Positions 36,620 through 51,814 of a DNA stretch of 64,000 bases are shown piece after piece. The notes under the pieces are model-generated. The model searched no databases, had not been told where the DNA came from, and saw only the letters and a list, made by a program, of their open reading frames with translations. Source of the stretch: Paramecium sonneborni (lineage: Eukaryota; Ciliophora; Oligohymenophorea; Peniculida; Parameciidae). Position numbers and translations under genes: made by a program. Numbering within the stretch: the first letter of the stretch is position 1; each line of letters starts with the position of its first letter. The stretch covers positions 146,928 through 210,927 of the forward strand of contig CAJJDN010000146.1 of assembly GCA_905182985.1 (NCBI GenBank). Reading direction: 5' to 3'.

Positions 36620-38294
36620 TCATTTTTATTATTAATTTTCTTCATTTTTTACTTCAGTTACAGATTTAGAAAACCTCAATAAATCAACTTCACTTGTAAC
36701 AAAAGATTTTAATAATTATTGCATTTCTTCTTACTTTTTCTTTGCTACTTTCTATTGAGTACTCAATTTTTCATTTGGCTTAAATTACATTTATAAATCA
36801 GGATCATTAATTAACTATATTGCCCTTGATATCTTCTAAGCTGTTTATTCTTCAATCCTATTAGCTTACATTAAAGCAAAACTTTAAATAATTATTTAAA
36901 ATTACTTACTTTACAGATGATTTCATTTACTCATGAGAAACTCTCATATTTTTCAATCTGGCACTTTATCTAGTATAAAATTCATTGTATCTTTCAATCT
37001 ATTGAGATTATAATCTCTATAATTATTAACGATTTTATAGAAAATTTAATACTCTTTATTAATAAGTCTCTTTTCTCAATATTGTTTCTTCCTATATTCT
37101 TTTTTCTTTTCTATCAAGAACATCTTCTACTTTTCTAGGTTCTATTCTAGGAGTACTCATATGTAATTTCAAATTAGATTTCACTTTTTAAAATTTCTCA
37201 ATTTCTATTTACTTTTTTTATTAAACTTAATCTATTGATTTAGCAAGTAAATTATTTATTATTGGCTATTATTTTTAATATTTTTAGATTATGTTTTCAA
37301 GATTTTTTTCAAAATTATCATAAACTTGTCTCTTCCCAAAATCTTTGTGACTTTCAGAATGAAATTCAATAACTCCTTTTATAAATTGATATTATCACTT
37401 ACTTTTTTAATCTAATTTTTATTTCATTCTCTCTAAATATTCTTCATATTTTTAATTTTATTTCTCTTGGAAAGAATGTTACCTTTATTTTTTAATTGAT
37501 CTTGCTTATTTCATATGTTCAATCTATTCCTTTCTCATTTCTTCTAATTTATTGATTTTTGCATCACTAATGCATTGAATTGAAAATATTACATCAAAGA
37601 AGAATTTTTCAATAATTCACTTCTTTTATTTATTAACTCATCCTCCATCTTTTTTTTCATTCTATTATTGTTCTTTATTTTCTCATTAACTCTTTCTAAA
37701 TGATCCTTCACAGCTACAATTTTATTATCATAATCTGTTTTTAATGCTTTTCTTACTTTTTCTATCTTATCCTCTTATTAAATCTTATAATCAGTTCTTT
37801 TCTTTTCAATATCCAATTGACATAGTAATTGCTTTTAAAATATTTATTTCTTCTTTTGCAATTTATCTGAGATTTATTGTAAACGTGACTCAATCAATTA
37901 TTTTGATTCCATATCAACTCCAAATGTTCTACCTATTTCATTTTAAATTCCAAATTATTCTGATTTCTCTATTAAATCATGTCTTCTTTTCACTTTTCTT
38001 TTTTATTAAATTATCTAATAACCCCACTCTAATATTAAATTTATATTAATTACTTGCTACTTTATATGCATAATATTTAAATCTTAATGTCTACACTTAA
38101 GGATCGGCATCATAAAAATCCTAAAATTTAACAATCCTGAAAAATTCACAATCAATTCCAAGTTGTTATCCCAATATTTACGTTTAAGGACTCAAAGGTT
38201 ATAGTAATTCTATAAATTTATTCAACTAATCAACTGCTTCATTTGCTCGCCCTTCTTTAATTAAAATAAGTGCATCAGGTAAGCTGAAATTCAT
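36620..38294 (-). CDS. Coiled-coil protein, uncharacterised
   Basis: Starts M-N-F-S-L-P-D-A-L with a TPR-like helix pair (A-L-I-L-I-K-E-G-R-A-N-E-A), then an almost continuous Glu/Lys/Gln-rich coiled coil to the end. At least three small introns are needed; the exon edges in the 3' half are not fully resolved. It converges with the synthetase gene. Axonemal or basal-body proteins often look like this, but no specific family is recognised. Confidence 0.6.
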
Positions 38295-38445
38295 TATTTT
38301 TTATTTATTAAATTATACAACTTATACCCAAAATTATTACATTCATTATTGCCATAACATATTTCATATACAATTTTCATATTTTTTTAATTAATTTTAT
38401 GTAAAAATGAAGACCCAAATAATAAACTTCTTAAATTATTAATAA

Positions 38446-40235
38446 ATGAGTTAATAAATAACTTATTATTCAAATGAGTTGTGCTAAATACATTAAGAAC
38501 CTTGTACTAATATGTGCATCAACACTAAATGTCTCTAACCTTTATGTCCTGAGTGTATTGAAATTCATTTTAGAGAACATAAAGAATGTTAGATTGAAAG
38601 TTTGAAATCCTGTCGAACGAATTGTACAAAGAAAATTCGTTCATCAATCTCAGAAATGAATTAAATCTTATCATTATAAGAAATGAAAACTATCGACAAC
38701 TCCTCTTAATACATTGAAATGTGCAGAGATTCTCTTTAATAATTGAAATAACAAATTATTGATAAAATTGAATTGTATAATAAGAAGTTATTACAAGACT
38801 TTAGTATTAATCTTATTTAGGCATTCAAAGTAATAGTTAAATACTATTTACATAGGAATCATAAATAAAAGAAGTTTATAATAGAATCAAAAATTTGATT
38901 CAATAATTAGATGAACTAGGAACAAAGTTAGAAACTTAGAGTGATTGCTAAATAAAAACTATAAGAAGTATTTATTTATTAAATACCACCTAATTAATTT
39001 AATCTGCTAACCAGGAGGCATACAAAGAAATTTTGAAATTAAGTAATTATTATTATTATATATTAAAAGAATTTCCACTACTTGTTGTCTCTCAAAATTT
39101 GAATCTAAAACTTGATGAATTATTCACTCAATCAATTTAGATTCAATTTAAGAAGACTACAACAACTATGATAAAAATGGAAGATAAATAATTGTCAAAT
39201 AATTAACCAATAAAACTATAGGATGGTCCATCTTTGAATTAAAGTCAATTATTATCTCAGATAAATGAAATTTAATAAGTTAAAAAATAATCTGAATTTG
39301 CAATTACATAAGAAGATTATTTATTACCAACAGTTTAAAATAAGGTTCTTCATTATTTTAAATATAACAGTAATGAATTAAACTTAATTAATCTTGATAA
39401 CCTTAAAGAGATAAAAAAAATTAACTTAAAAATTTCATTTTCAGTTCCTGTATTTCATTAATCCATAATTACAAGAACTGGTTAATTGTATCTAATTGGT
39501 GGTACTACAATCGATAATAATTATCCTAATAATAAATCTAATGGAATATATTTATTTGATAAGAATGTTTTAGTAAATATTGGACATTTGTTAATCAGTA
39601 GATCATCACATGGTTGCTGCATAGTTGGTGATTATATTTACTCAATATCTGGACTTGGATAAAATCAAACTTTAGAAAAGACTTGTGAGAGATATAATTA
39701 TATACTACGAAAAAGTGAATAAATCTAAGATTGTCTATACCCTTCAATAGCTTCTTGTTGTGTAAATTATAATAATCAATTTATTTACAAATTTGGAGGA
39801 TTGTGTGAAAAATAATAGTTGAAATTTATAGAGAGATTCAATATAAAAGATATGATATGGTAGGCTATTGATCCTTAAATAGCAAGTAAAGAGTAAATAT
39901 ATTCAATATATATTTATAGCACACCTCTAATTAAAGGTCTTAAATAGTTTGCTGCTGGAGTATAAATATCTGCTAATACTTTAATGATTTTTGGAGGGTA
40001 TGATGAAAATACTGTTAGTTCAAATCAATCATTTCTATTCAAAATCTAAGGTGAAAATCATCTATTACACATGGTCAATGTTAAACCTCTAAAAATAGCA
40101 GGAGGCTTTTGGCATTAATAATGCATCATTTATAAATAAGAATTGTTTGTGATTTAGAATTAGGAAAACAAAGATGGAGATAATATGGAAACTAAAACTA
40201 TATTACGTTTTAAAGATAAATGGATAATAGCTTGA
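38446..40235 (+). CDS. B-box zinc finger / coiled coil / kelch-like protein, 587 aa
   Basis: Two exons, intron 38830-38855. Residues 10-55 have B-box-like spacing: C-x2-H, C-x3-C, C-x4-C-x2-C, H-x3-H. A coiled coil of about 200 residues follows. The C-terminal half has kelch-like blades with G-G motifs (Y-L-I-G-G-T, F-G-G-L, I-F-G-G-Y) and strand patterns of a beta-propeller. The order resembles TRIM-like architecture with a propeller substrate module but without a RING finger. Probably a protein-binding adaptor. Confidence 0.7.
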
Positions 40236-40327
40236 ATTTAATATATATATTTATGAATAGATTATTTGAATATACATTTCTGTATATATGGTATATTAAA
40301 TTATTAACATTAATCATATTTAACAAA

Positions 40328-41831
<1,504 letters not shown>

Positions 41832-41937
41832 ATTATAAATTAATTTAAATATATAAATTTCTTTTATTAGAATATATTAAATATTTATGATTAGTTTATG
41901 AAATATATAAGATAATATTCTTGTTTAATAATCATAA

Positions 41938-42254
41938 ATGATGAAATAATCATCTAATAAATTGTATCAAATAATTAAGGTTTTAATATTTTAGGCGTCC
42001 CTTCAATAATTAATCAAAGAAGAATCCAGCAATGAAATACGGTGATGAGCTTCAAACAATACTCTAAATCAAGAAGGGAAATTATTACCAATATAAATTA
42101 TTCATTTATTGCTAAATATGATGACAAGTATGAATTTTAACACCTTAGAAATCCAGCAAAGAAATTGAATCTTTTTAAATAAGCTGAATTTTAGTATTAA
42201 TTCAATCTTTTTTATACTTATACTTAATTTGGTTCATGTAGCCTAAGAACATGA
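41938..42254 (+). CDS. Small hypothetical protein, about 90 aa
   Basis: A spliced reading with one 32-nt intron (42042-42073, AAG acceptor) joins E-S-S-N-E-I-R to R-E-I-I-T-N-I-N-Y-S and stays open to a TGA. The C-terminal part contains Y-D-D-K-Y-E-F-Q and aromatic-rich F-N-L-F-Y-T-Y. No family recognised. Support is only frame continuity and coding-like composition. Confidence 0.4.
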
Positions 42255-45200
42255 TTAAGTTAATAAATAATTAACAACTATAATATTAAGAAATTTTAAT
42301 CGCATAAAAAAATACTTAATAACAATCCATAAGCTTTATTCCTTGTCTTTCACCAATTAATAAATTACACTTTATTTCTTAATAGTGATCTATTAAATAA
42401 ATTTTTTATTTTTAGCTCTTAATAATTAAAAAATATTATGTAAAACGAGAATTATAAACTGCAATTTTTATCATTTTTATGTTAGAACGATCGAGGGAAA
42501 AGTTTATAATTTTTTTCCTTCTTAAATTCATTTTTTTAAGATAAATTGAATTTCATTAATGAAAATATTTATGGCTGTTTAAAAACACAATTCATACATA
42601 AATAATAGATTTATAAATAGACTCCAATTTTCATTACAAAAAATTAAATTAAGAATGAAAAAAAACTTTTGCTCATATTTTATTCAAAAAAGTGTTAAAA
42701 TTTTGTAAAAAATATGCAAAACTCATCTCAACAGATAGTATCTCTTCTGTGTTATGTTCTGTTTAACTTTTCAGAATTTGGAATCCTTTAGTGATGATTG
42801 TTAATATGTATATTTTTTATAAGGTTTTTATTCTTATAATATGTATTAAAATCGTTTTAATAAGCATATAAGAGAATATTTCTTAGTTAATAGAACTCAC
42901 TATTTTTGATTCAAATTATAGTTATTAAATTAATGATATCTTTTGAAGTATATAGCAAGTTGAATAATCTAGTTATGAGAGCTAAATATATGGTTATTCA
43001 TTTATCTCACAATTTTATTATATACTTTTCATTCCTTATTTTCAAGATTTAAAGAAAATGTTGAAAATTATTTTTAAGAACTCTTCAATTTTATTAAGTT
43101 GTACATGAGATGCTTATATCAAAATTTTCTGGAAGCATGCTAGAAATAGTTTATTTTGCAAAAGTTCTGTTCAAATTTAACAGCCACCTTTTAGCGATTA
43201 ATTTAACAAATATGATTTTGCTTATCAAAGTTAAGATTTTATAATTTTTGCATAAGTTATTCACTTCGCTATCATCTTATAAATTTGATCATAAATTTTT
43301 ATAAATAAGAATTCATTACAGCTTCAAAATATTATATAAAATATAATCGTTAATGAATCGTAGATTTAAGACTGAAATATAAGACAAGCACCTCAACTAT
43401 GAGTAAGAATATGATAGTATTTTGATCGTGAAAGAAGAAGAAAATAAAAACTAGACTCCATAATCCTTATTTAGCCTTTAATTTTACCAAAAACAATTTA
43501 TATCACCCCAAAAACAACCTTCGAAAACAATTAATAGATTCAAAAACAATAAAAAAACTGCTCTCTCGTCATTAAAATAGGCATAAGCTATTTATAGCCC
43601 TTCTTTACATGAAAAACAATTAAGAATTCATGCTCCTCCATCTAATTTTCGAATAAAGCTAACGAATTTTAAATAAAACTTGAATGCGATCTCAAAATAA
43701 AGTCTCCACACTCCTAGCACNTTTGCTCATATTTTATTCAAAAAAGTGTTAAAATTTTGTAAAAAATATGCAAAACTCATCTCAACAGATAGTATCTCTT
43801 CTGTGTTATGTTCTGTTTAACTTTTCAGAATTTGGAATCCTTTAGTGATGATTGTTAATATGTATATTTTTTATAAGGTTTTTATTCTTATAATATGTAT
43901 TAAAATCGTTTTAATAAGCATATAAGAGAATATTTCTTAGTTAATAGAACTCACTATTTTTGATTCAAATTATAGTTATTAAATTAATGATATCTTTTGA
44001 AGTATATAGCAAGTTGAATAATCTAGTTATGAGAGCTAAATATATGGTTATTCATTTATCTCACAATTTTATTATATACTTTTCATTCCTTATTTTCAAG
44101 ATTTAAAGAAAATGTTGAAAATTATTTTTAAGAACTCTTCAATTTTATTAAGTTGTACATGAGATGCTTATATCAAAATTTTCTGGAAGCATGCTAGAAA
44201 TAGTTTATTTTGCAAAAGTTCTGTTCAAATTTAACAGCCACCTTTTAGCGATTAATTTAACAAATATGATTTTGCTTATCAAAGTTAAGATTTTATAATT
44301 TTTGCATAAGTTATTCACTTCGCTATCATCTTATAAATTTGATCATAAATTTTTATAAATAAGAATTCATTACAGCTTCAAAATATTATATAAAATATAA
44401 TCGTTAATGAATCGTAGATTTAAGACTGAAATATAAGACAAGCACCTCAACTATGAGTAAGAATATGATAGTATTTTGATCGTGAAAGAAGAAGAAAATA
44501 AAAACTAGACTCCATAATCCTTATTTAGCCTTTAATTTTACCAAAAACAATTTATATCACCCCAAAAACAACCTTCGAAAACAATTAATAGATTCAAAAA
44601 CAATAAAAAAACTGCTCTCTCGTCATTAAAATAGGCATAAGCTATTTATAGCCCTTCTTTACATGAAAAACAATTAAGAATTCATGCTCCTCCATCTAAT
44701 TTTCGAATAAAGCTAACGAATTTTAAATAAAACTTGAATGCGATCTCAAAATAAAGTCTCCACACTCCTAGCACTAGAATATACGATAGTTAACATTAAT
44801 CAGGATATTAAACACCTTTGGATATTAAAATGTCAATATCAAAAATTTAACAATTGCTGAGTTCTTCTAAACTGAAGAGTGGCAAATTAGATTTTACAAA
44901 ATTCAAAAAATCAATATATTGATTTATTTGATTATAGTTATAGTATACGATAATTGTTTTTTAGTTTTAAAATTTTATTTAGATTTTTATTCATATTCTC
45001 TCTACTTTTACACTATTAGATTATATATAATAAATATAGTATCAATTTATAATTTTATATTGCCCTAGAATAATCTTTATTATTCATCAACTAATTTATA
45101 ATAATAAGCAAATGTAGTCTTCAAAATTTATATTTCCTTCATAATTCTTAATTTTAACAATTTTTTATAAAATTACGCATTAATTTTAATCAGTAAAATA

Positions 45201-45309
45201 CTCTGAAACAAATGATTTAAAAAATGCTTCCTAAAATGAGAATATATAAATATTAGTTAAATTGAGAGGATTTAATGAGATAAAATTACATAATTAATTT
45301 TGAAAAAAA
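42255..45309. other. Intergenic DNA with an assembly tandem duplicate
   Basis: No convincing gene on either strand. The stretch 42668-43720 (1053 bp) is repeated exactly at 43722-44774 with a single N at 43721. The rest is AT-rich with short frames only. Confidence 0.6.
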
Positions 45310-47091
45310 ATGAATGAAATAATTAAACTATTATTAACAAAAAATGGAAATCCTAATTAAGACTTATATCAGAATTTAAGATAATGCTTCATCTTTGAAG
45401 AAATCTAATACTTATCATTAAACTTAAAAAAGTTCACTATAGAGGATTGCCAAGGATTCTTTAAGTCTATAAAAAACATAAAATCTCTAAACCCTCATAA
45501 AGATGTAACATCGTCATATGGTTTGGGTTTGGTGCATGTGAATAAAATTTATGTTGTTTAATTTAGAATGATCAAAAATTTTATTGTGTTTTTCAATAAA
45601 AAAAGTTTAGCAAAAATTAATTCCAAAAGTTTGGTGTGTCAAGATTGTTTTATAACAATAAGTATCAGCCGTGATTAAAAAATCTTCATTGAAATAGGAA
45701 TGTAGATTATACAATGTATTTTTAATCTATTTTTTTTTTAAGTTTAAACTATTAAGATTTTTTACAATAATGCTTCAATCGAAAAACAGATCTCTAAGTC
45801 TAAATGATTCTAAATTAGATAGATAAATTAAAAAAGCCTTAAATTCTATTTATAGATTGCTTTTCTTTATGAACTTCAGATAATTTTCTTATGAAATATG
45901 TCTGGTTTTCACATATCTCAAAAAATTTATAAATCTATTAAAAAAACACATAACGCATGTTTTTACCTTTTTTCTCTAATTTATTCATTTATTCTCAATT
46001 AGTATTATTTTTAATTAAAACTAAATAGCAATAGAGGTGATACAATTACTAACTCTATCTAAAGAAATCTTATATAATTAATCAAAGAACATATTGGAAT
46101 AGTAATCCATGATTTAGCAAGATGAAATGGAAAGATTTCTAAAAAAAACCTAAAAAAGAATGTAGAAATTACTTTCATTATAATAAAACAATCAGAATTA
46201 TTTCTTTAAAAAAACAAGCATAGCATTAAACTCAAATGATGAAATTAAAAAATTAGTTGAAAATTTTACTTAATTCTTAAATAGTTTTGCATTGAAACTA
46301 TATTAAAATGATATTAAATCATTTTTTGCCATAAGAATAATAGATCATGAAGATTTCTAGATTTATAATTATGGTTTTGAATCAATTTTTGAATTTTGTT
46401 GAAAGGATGTGTTTTTGTTTCCCTTTTTTATCTACTATATTTACTAGTATAGGAAATCTTTGATTATGTTGTATTTAATTTATTAGTTTAAATTTTTTGT
46501 AAAAATTATAGATTAAAAGTAAAAAATATATAAGAAAATATTATTGATTTTTTCTAAAAAAAATTATAATTTTTAGAGTCATCAAACAACAAGGATATAA
46601 AATTTTAAATACTGAATGGAACTTCTGTTAATTGTCCATCTTGAACTTTAATAATTTTGAATAAATTTTAAAGTCTTGTTCGAACTGAGAATTATGAACA
46701 ATTCAAAAAATGTTTATTAATATAAATCCTAGATTAAGAAAATATTTTATCTGTATTTAAAAGCAAATAGTTAGTAAAGAAATTAATTTCTTATAAATTA
46801 AAAGCTAAAAAACCTGAAGAAACAAATTAAGATTTTAGATCAATTCATTCATTTAGTTTATAGTTAATTGTATAAAGTAAAATCTTTGGCATTTATTTGA
46901 ATGATAATTAAATGAACATTAATTCTGCTTTATCTGCAGCCTTGATTTTTCACATTTCTCTTAACTATAATATTTTTTTTGCAACCAACACAATCCCTAC
47001 TAAAGTTGTTTCTACTTTTAGATTAGAGATGAAATATTAAAATAGACATATTATAAAGGTCTCCATTCTCAATTTTATAAGTTTAGTTTGA
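45310..47091 (+). pseudogene. Decayed gene for a probable membrane protein
   Basis: Three long coding blocks follow each other on the plus strand: an ATG-led frame 45310-45807; a frame from an ATG at 45770 to a TGA near 46399 with a hydrophobic segment; and a frame from about 46500 to 47091 broken once by TGA. The block-1/block-2 step is a frameshift with no obvious intron. Reading through the TGAs gives F-C-[x]-K-D and P-S-[x]-T-L with coding text on both sides. This looks like a gene recently lost by point mutations, though introns missed by eye could repair some breaks. Family unknown. Confidence 0.5.
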
Positions 47092-47240
47092 TAATTTTTT
47101 ATTAAAAATATTTATTTTACTTTAATTTTAAAAATTAATTCTTGATAATTATTTTGAATATATATTGCGTTTACTGTTAAATTGTGAAAATACCGTTTTT
47201 AAGTGAATTATTTGCATCTACATTTCAATATAAAAAATAA

Positions 47241-49323
47241 ATGAAAACGACATCACTTAGCTTAATTTTGCTAATAGGTGCTATGGTTTAAGTATTTGGA
47301 GAACCTGTGGTTGTCTCCTAATCTTTCACAGGAAATGCTTTTTCTGATGCCGATGGTATAAAATAAAATAATAATATAGGTTGGGTGACTGCTGGAGGAC
47401 CAGCTCATGTTACAGAGTGCAGTGGCACAAAAATGTTTGGAGGTTTTGGTAAATTTGGTGCAAGAGCAGTTGCAAGCAAAGTATTTGAACTCCCACCTCA
47501 TTCATTAATTAACTTAAAGATTCAATTCTGGAAGTATGATATACTATCTAACTGTTAGGATTGACTCTTGGGACAATGAAGAAGGATACATCTTTGTAGA
47601 TGACTAATTAGTCTGGTCAAGAAAATTCTAGTATAATGAAGGTGATGGATAAAAATGTGGCCAAGGTGGTGATTGGAAAGAAATGACACTCAATCTAAAC
47701 TTAAATATCAAACATACTGGACCAACAGCAGTAGTTGTTATTACATCAAACTTGAATGAAGCTGCTGATAATGTAAGATATTTTTATAATGTATATAGGA
47801 ATCATGGGCCTTCAGAGATTTTGTTCTATCAGTTGAAAAATGTCCCGATGGATGTTCTGCTTGTTAAGTTGATGAAAAATCAGAAAACTGTAATTTCTGG
47901 TAATCATTCTCTTCTAGTTGGGGTGCATTAGATGCTAACTAATTAGGAGCTGATGGCTGGGAAGTTGCAGGAGGTGCCGCTCATGCTACACAATGTGGAG
48001 GTATTTTAATATATTAAATGTATTTAGCTGCTGCTTTGTTTGGAGGTTTTGATAAAACAGGTGGTAAAAGTGTTATCAGTAAAGTCTTGAAATTCAAACC
48101 ACATTACAAACTTAAGATTAAAGTACTTTGGGCTAAAATTGATTCTTGGGATAATGAAGCTGCTCAAATCAAAGTTGATGGAAAATTAGTCTGGGAAAGA
48201 AGATTCTAATGGCATGAAGGATATTTTGGTAAAATATGTGGTTGCCCAGTATTTGAATGGAAATCAATGTTTGCTAGAACTGAAGTTGATGTTGATCATA
48301 CTGGAGAATAAGCTAAAGTTGAATTCACTACAACTCTTGATTAAGCCCCTAATGATGAATCATTTGGTTTGAGAGATTTATACATCTTCTATGCAGCATG
48401 TGCTAACAATTGTGCTGAATGTACAGGACCTAAAGAATCAGATTGCAAAAGTAATTAATATTTATAATATTATAGAATGTGCTAATAACTGGGCTTTAGT
48501 TGGAGGCAAATGCTAAGCTTTACCTAACTTTATTTTATTAGAATAATCTTTCTTGGAAGATAAATTCACAGGAATCAATGGTTGGGTTCTTACTAATAAT
48601 AAAGCAGGAAGATAAATCAATGAATGCAGTGGTAAGTCAATGGTTGGAGGTTTTGATATTATGGGTACAAAGGCTAGTGCAACCAAAACATTTGATGTCC
48701 CACCACACAAAAGACTTAGATTATAATCAACAATCTATAAGATTGATTCTTGGGATGGAGAATTCATGATCATTAAAGTCGATGGAACTGATGTTTGGAA
48801 GACATCTTGGAATCTCTAAACTGGAGGTGCCAATTTCTGTGGATAAGGTATATGGTTTGATGGCATTGTTGGTGTTGATGAAATCTTTAATCATTAAGCT
48901 CCTAAAGCTGAAGTAGTCTTCACATCTACTTTGGATCAAGATGCTGCTGATGGTAATTCTATTATAATAATTATTAGAATCATGGGGTTTCAGAGATTTC
49001 AAATTATGGTATGAACCAAAGGAAGCATGTGCAGTTTTCTATAGTGAATGTGATTACAAGGGAGCTTCATTTGAATTCTGTTCTAAATCACCAAACTTCT
49101 AAAATGACAACATTCCACCATAAATTAGATCCATTAGAGTTCCACCATAAGGAAGAGTCACCTTATATGAAAACACCGATTATAATGGAAAGAAGGTTAC
49201 TTATACCTCAGATCAAGCTTGCATCTAAAACTTTGATGTAATTATTTTAATCTATTTTATTAGTTTGCCTTAATTCAAATGAGTGGACATGTTGAAGGAG
49301 GTTGGGTTGAAGTTCAGCAATGA
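47241..49323 (+). CDS. Secreted Cys-rich repeat protein with beta/gamma-crystallin-like C-terminus (right copy), 634 aa
   Basis: Same exon structure as the left copy (seven introns of 24-27 nt; exon sum 635 codons). The signal peptide differs in sequence (M-K-T-T-S-L-S-L-I-L-L-I-G-A) and intron 1 differs, while exons 2-8 are nearly identical, with scattered substitutions such as K-V-F for K-M-F. Domains are as described for the left copy: three W/C/G-G-F/I-D-S-W-D repeats and a terminal crystallin-like module. The orientation is opposite to the left copy. The downstream sequence 49354-49511 equals the flank of the left locus and is probably misjoined. Confidence 0.8.
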
Positions 49324-49511
49324 TCTATAATAAGAATAATAATCAATAATCATAAAATCATTTTAAAATACAATTTATATATATATTAGCATTTTCATTT
49401 TATTTGGGATAATAATCCAAATTATTCAAATAATTGATCACAATAATAAAATTGATGACTGAATAATTCTTATAAAAATTAATCTATTGCTTTCATTTAT
49501 TTTTTCACTGT
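48321..49511. repeat. Assembly tandem duplicate, copy 1 (1191 bp)
   Basis: Repeated exactly at 49513-50703 after a single N at 49512. It covers the 3' half of the secreted-protein gene plus about 190 bp of foreign flank that is the reverse complement of the PX gene end. Confidence 0.85.
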
Positions 49512-49512
49512 N

Positions 49513-50703
49513 GAATTCACTACAACTCTTGATTAAGCCCCTAATGATGAATCATTTGGTTTGAGAGATTTATACATCTTCTATGCAGCATGTGCTAACA
49601 ATTGTGCTGAATGTACAGGACCTAAAGAATCAGATTGCAAAAGTAATTAATATTTATAATATTATAGAATGTGCTAATAACTGGGCTTTAGTTGGAGGCA
49701 AATGCTAAGCTTTACCTAACTTTATTTTATTAGAATAATCTTTCTTGGAAGATAAATTCACAGGAATCAATGGTTGGGTTCTTACTAATAATAAAGCAGG
49801 AAGATAAATCAATGAATGCAGTGGTAAGTCAATGGTTGGAGGTTTTGATATTATGGGTACAAAGGCTAGTGCAACCAAAACATTTGATGTCCCACCACAC
49901 AAAAGACTTAGATTATAATCAACAATCTATAAGATTGATTCTTGGGATGGAGAATTCATGATCATTAAAGTCGATGGAACTGATGTTTGGAAGACATCTT
50001 GGAATCTCTAAACTGGAGGTGCCAATTTCTGTGGATAAGGTATATGGTTTGATGGCATTGTTGGTGTTGATGAAATCTTTAATCATTAAGCTCCTAAAGC
50101 TGAAGTAGTCTTCACATCTACTTTGGATCAAGATGCTGCTGATGGTAATTCTATTATAATAATTATTAGAATCATGGGGTTTCAGAGATTTCAAATTATG
50201 GTATGAACCAAAGGAAGCATGTGCAGTTTTCTATAGTGAATGTGATTACAAGGGAGCTTCATTTGAATTCTGTTCTAAATCACCAAACTTCTAAAATGAC
50301 AACATTCCACCATAAATTAGATCCATTAGAGTTCCACCATAAGGAAGAGTCACCTTATATGAAAACACCGATTATAATGGAAAGAAGGTTACTTATACCT
50401 CAGATCAAGCTTGCATCTAAAACTTTGATGTAATTATTTTAATCTATTTTATTAGTTTGCCTTAATTCAAATGAGTGGACATGTTGAAGGAGGTTGGGTT
50501 GAAGTTCAGCAATGATCTATAATAAGAATAATAATCAATAATCATAAAATCATTTTAAAATACAATTTATATATATATTAGCATTTTCATTTTATTTGGG
50601 ATAATAATCCAAATTATTCAAATAATTGATCACAATAATAAAATTGATGACTGAATAATTCTTATAAAAATTAATCTATTGCTTTCATTTATTTTTTCAC
50701 TGT
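49513..50703. repeat. Assembly tandem duplicate, copy 2
   Basis: Second copy of 48321-49511. It starts in mid-exon without a promoter or start codon and so is not a separate gene. Confidence 0.85.
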
Positions 50704-51373
50704 NNNNNNNNNNNNNNNNNNNNNNNNNNNNNNNNNNNNNNNNNNNNNNNNNNNNNNNNNNNNNNNNNNNNNNNNNNNNNNNNNNNNNNNNNNNNNNNNN
50801 NNNNNNNNNNNNNNNNNNNNNNNNNNNNNNNNNNNNNNNNNNNNNNNNNNNNNNNNNNNNNNNNNNNNNNNNNNNNNNNNNNNNNNNNNNNNNNNNNNNN
50901 NNNNNNNNNNNNNNNNNNNNNNNNNNNNNNNNNNNNNNNNNNNNNNNNNNNNNNNNNNNNNNNNNNNNNNNNNNNNNNNNNNNNNNNNNNNNNNNNNNNN
51001 NNNNNNNNNNNNNNNNNNNNNNNNNNNNNNNNNNNNNNNNNNNNNNNNNNNNNNNNNNNNNNNNNNNNNNNNNNNNNNNNNNNNNNNNNNNNNNNNNNNN
51101 NNNNNNNNNNNNNNNNNNNNNNNNNNNNNNNNNNNNNNNNNNNNNNNNNNNNNNNNNNNNNNNNNNNNNNNNNNNNNNNNNNNNNNNNNNNNNNNNNNNN
51201 NNNNNNNNNNNNNNNNNNNNNNNNNNNNNNNNNNNNNNNNNNNNNNNNNNNNNNNNNNNNNNNNNNNNNNNNNNNNNNNNNNNNNNNNNNNNNNNNNNNN
51301 NNNNNNNNNNNNNNNNNNNNNNNNNNNNNNNNNNNNNNNNNNNNNNNNNNNNNNNNNNNNNNNNNNNNNNNNN
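50704..51373. other. Assembly gap (670 N)
   Basis: Run of N; open frames spanning it are artefacts. Confidence 0.98.
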
Positions 51374-51814
51374 GTCTTCACATCTACTTTGGATCAAGAT
51401 GCTGCTGATGGTAATTCTATTATAATAATTATTAGAATCATGGGGTTTCAGAGATTTCAAATTATGGTATGAACCAAAGGAAGCATGTGCAGTTTTCTAT
51501 AGTGAATGTGATTACAAGGGAGCTTCATTTGAATTCTGTTCTAAATCACCAAACTTCTAAAATGACAACATTCCACCATAAATTAGATCCATTAGAGTTC
51601 CACCATAAGGAAGAGTCACCTTATATGAAAACACCGATTATAATGGAAAGAAGGTTACTTATACCTCAGATCAAGCTTGCATCTAAAACTTTGATGTAAT
51701 TATTTTAATCTATTTTATTAGTTTGCCTTAATTCAAATGAGTGGACATGTTGAAGGAGGTTGGGTTGAAGTTCAGCAATGATCTATAATAAGAATAATAA
51801 TCAATAATCATAAA
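51374..51814 (+). repeat. Third partial copy of the secreted-protein 3' end
   Basis: Matches 48916 onward (offset 2458) through the stop codon and about 35 bases beyond, then diverges into unique sequence. This copy probably carries the true downstream flank of the right-hand gene. Confidence 0.75.

Noticed and set aside
45310..47091. TGA reassigned as an amino acid in this organism
   Set aside because: All intact genes in the window end at TGA, including TSR1, RIO2 and cysteinyl-tRNA synthetase.
49705..50433. Extra copies of the secreted-protein gene
   Set aside because: They begin in mid-exon after a single N and repeat 48321-49511 exactly; assembly duplicates.
50630..51460. Three open frames spanning the second N gap
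   Set aside because: Made of N; the ends are shadows of the secreted-protein gene.
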